Below are positions 5,053-5,699 of a stretch of DNA of 5,699 nt, one piece after another. Source of the DNA: Candidatus Iainarchaeum sp. (GTDB lineage Archaea; Iainarchaeota; Iainarchaeia; Iainarchaeales; JAAZKV01); the NCBI GenBank assembly GCA_018651445.1, contig JABIDZ010000090.1, forward strand, positions 1 to 5,699, given 5' to 3'. The notes under the pieces are model-generated. The model ran no database searches. It was given only the letters and a program-made list of their open reading frames with translations, and was not told the origin of the DNA. The position numbers and the translations under genes are program-made. Numbering within the stretch: the first letter of the stretch is position 1; each line of letters opens with the position of its first letter.

Positions 5053-5244
5053 ATGCCTAAACATCAAAAATTCATACGGCGGGATAAAAATCGCAAAAAG
5101 CCCAGATATGATACTAAACAACAACAAGAAAAAACATTAGCTAGAAGAATTGCATTATTAAAATCTAGAATTGCCGATCCTAAAAAAGATGAAACATCAA
5201 AAAATGCACTACGTAAACAACTAAAAAACCTAAGAGGTAATTAA
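5053..5244 (+). CDS. Small highly basic protein of unknown function, 63 residues
   Basis: I do not recognise this protein. It has 22 Lys/Arg against 6 Asp/Glu, a net charge near +16, and no cysteine, hydrophobic core segment or signal. Residues 1-25 are very polar with Q and K/R runs (K-N-R-K-K-P-R at 12-18, then Q-Q-Q at 23-25). Residues 26-62 look helical, with leucine/isoleucine at spacings that fit one or two amphipathic helices (L-A-R-R-I-A-L-L-K-S-R-I and L-R-K-Q-L-K-N-L) around a charged P-K-K-D turn near 43-46. Nucleic-acid or ribosome binding is plausible by charge and by its place after two RNP genes, but this is inference. It sits 24 nt after flpA, and its stop TAA abuts the next ATG, so translational coupling with the kinase gene is likely. 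Confidence 0.65.
   Translation: MPKHQKFIRRDKNRKKPRYDTKQQQEKTLARRIALLKSRIADPKKDETSKNALRKQLKNLRGN
5234..5238 (+). promoter_or_regulatory. Ribosome binding site for the kinase gene, GAGGT
   Basis: GAGGT lies within the last codons of the small basic gene, 6 nt before ATG 5245. It is the strongest Shine-Dalgarno match in the window and supports both the start of the next gene and the reading of the small ORF as translated together with it. Confidence 0.6.
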
Positions 5245-5699
5245 ATGAAACAAGAATTACAAAGAAAGTTTTTTCATATCGCACTTGGAATCTTTTTTTT
5301 AATTATAATCTATCTTTTCGGAATCGAACAAAGTTTTAACGTTGTATTTAGTTTGTTTTTTATTGGTTTGATAATTGCTTTGGCGTTACAACACGGAATC
5401 AAATTGCCTTTTACTAAAAAGATCATTTCTGTTGTTGAGCGAGAACACGAAAAACATTTTCCAGGGAGTGCAGCACTTATTTTTATTTTTGCTACCTTAT
5501 TAATATTGTTTTTTTTCAAAGATGTAAATATTGTTTTAGCCGCACTTAGTGTAAGCATTTTCGCAGATACTCTTGCAGCTTTGATCGGAAAGAAATTTGG
5601 AAAACACGTTATTGTTAAGAAAAAACATTATACAAAAACAGTTGAAGGAACCCTAACTTGTTTTGTAGTTGCATTGATAATCTTATTTTTGTTTGTTCC
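5245..5699 (+). CDS. Dolichol kinase / CTP-dependent lipid kinase family membrane protein (N-terminal part)
   Basis: This gene starts at ATG 5245, directly after the previous stop, and runs off the window end, so only 151 codons are visible. It belongs to the SEC59/DGK1/CDP-diglyceride synthetase-like family of polytopic membrane enzymes, which use CTP to phosphorylate polyprenols or diacylglycerol or to make CDP-lipids. The signatures are E-L-Q-R-K-x-x-H near the start (4-11), V-E-R-E-H-E (64-69) before a hydrophobic helix, A-D-T-L-A-A-L-I-G-K-K-F-G (107-119), and K-x-V-E-G-T-L-T (131-138), the usual K-S/T-x-E-G. Hydrophobic segments fall near 11-25, 31-49, 75-91, 95-113 and 137-151. In archaea such proteins act in isoprenoid lipid or glycan-carrier metabolism. 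The substrate cannot be told from this part. No operon logic links it to C/D RNPs beyond coupling with the small ORF. Confidence 0.88.
   Translation, partial: MKQELQRKFFHIALGIFFLIIIYLFGIEQSFNVVFSLFFIGLIIALALQHGIKLPFTKKIISVVEREHEKHFPGSAALIFIFATLLILFFFKDVNIVLAALSVSIFADTLAALIGKKFGKHVIVKKKHYTKTVEGTLTCFVVALIILFLFV

Noticed and set aside
5310..5558. A - strand open frame of 82 codons opposite the lipid kinase gene
   Set aside because: The + strand has a strong ribosome binding site and family motifs throughout; the - strand frame is a by-product.

Overview
The window looks like a piece of an AT-rich archaeal chromosome, most likely from a small-genome lineage of the DPANN type; that rank is inference. 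The archaeal evidence is direct. There is an archaeal/eukaryotic-type glycyl-tRNA synthetase and an adjacent Nop5-fibrillarin pair (box C/D RNP core proteins absent from bacteria). There are also AT-rich boxes about 24-26 nt before several start codons, as in leaderless archaeal transcripts, and GGT-type ribosome binding sites before other genes. Proteins are short for their families, which fits a reduced genome. No rRNA, tRNA, CRISPR array, insertion sequence or phage gene was seen.

Left part (1-1109, + strand): a short leader with a small palindrome and hairpin, then a single-pass membrane protein with an outward-facing, probably beta-rich domain. Next is a small soluble zinc metalloprotease-like protein with an HELTH motif and a histidine cluster. 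Middle (1084-2124, - strand): a RecJ-like DHH/DHHA1 phosphoesterase, convergent with the metalloprotease and overlapping its 3' end by 26 bp. An 81-bp divergent intergenic region (2125-2205) carries an AT-rich core flanked by an imperfect inverted repeat.

Right part (2206-5699, + strand): a tightly packed, probably co-oriented translation/RNA-modification cluster of glycyl-tRNA synthetase, a very short Nop5, fibrillarin, an unrecognised highly basic 63-residue protein, and the start of a polytopic dolichol kinase/CTP-dependent lipid kinase family protein cut by the window end. Gaps are 11, 25, 24 and 0 nt. The genes before the fibrillarin and small basic ORFs end in AT-rich boxes that could be internal leaderless promoters; nop5 and the kinase gene have GGT-type ribosome binding sites instead.

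The most notable observation is the Nop5. It keeps the C-terminal NOP (RNA/L7Ae-binding) domain but starts inside what is normally the coiled-coil region. The N-terminal domain that docks fibrillarin in characterised archaea is absent, although a complete-looking fibrillarin gene follows immediately. Everything else is recognisable housekeeping or small hypothetical content, and I see no clear evidence of a wholly new multi-gene system.
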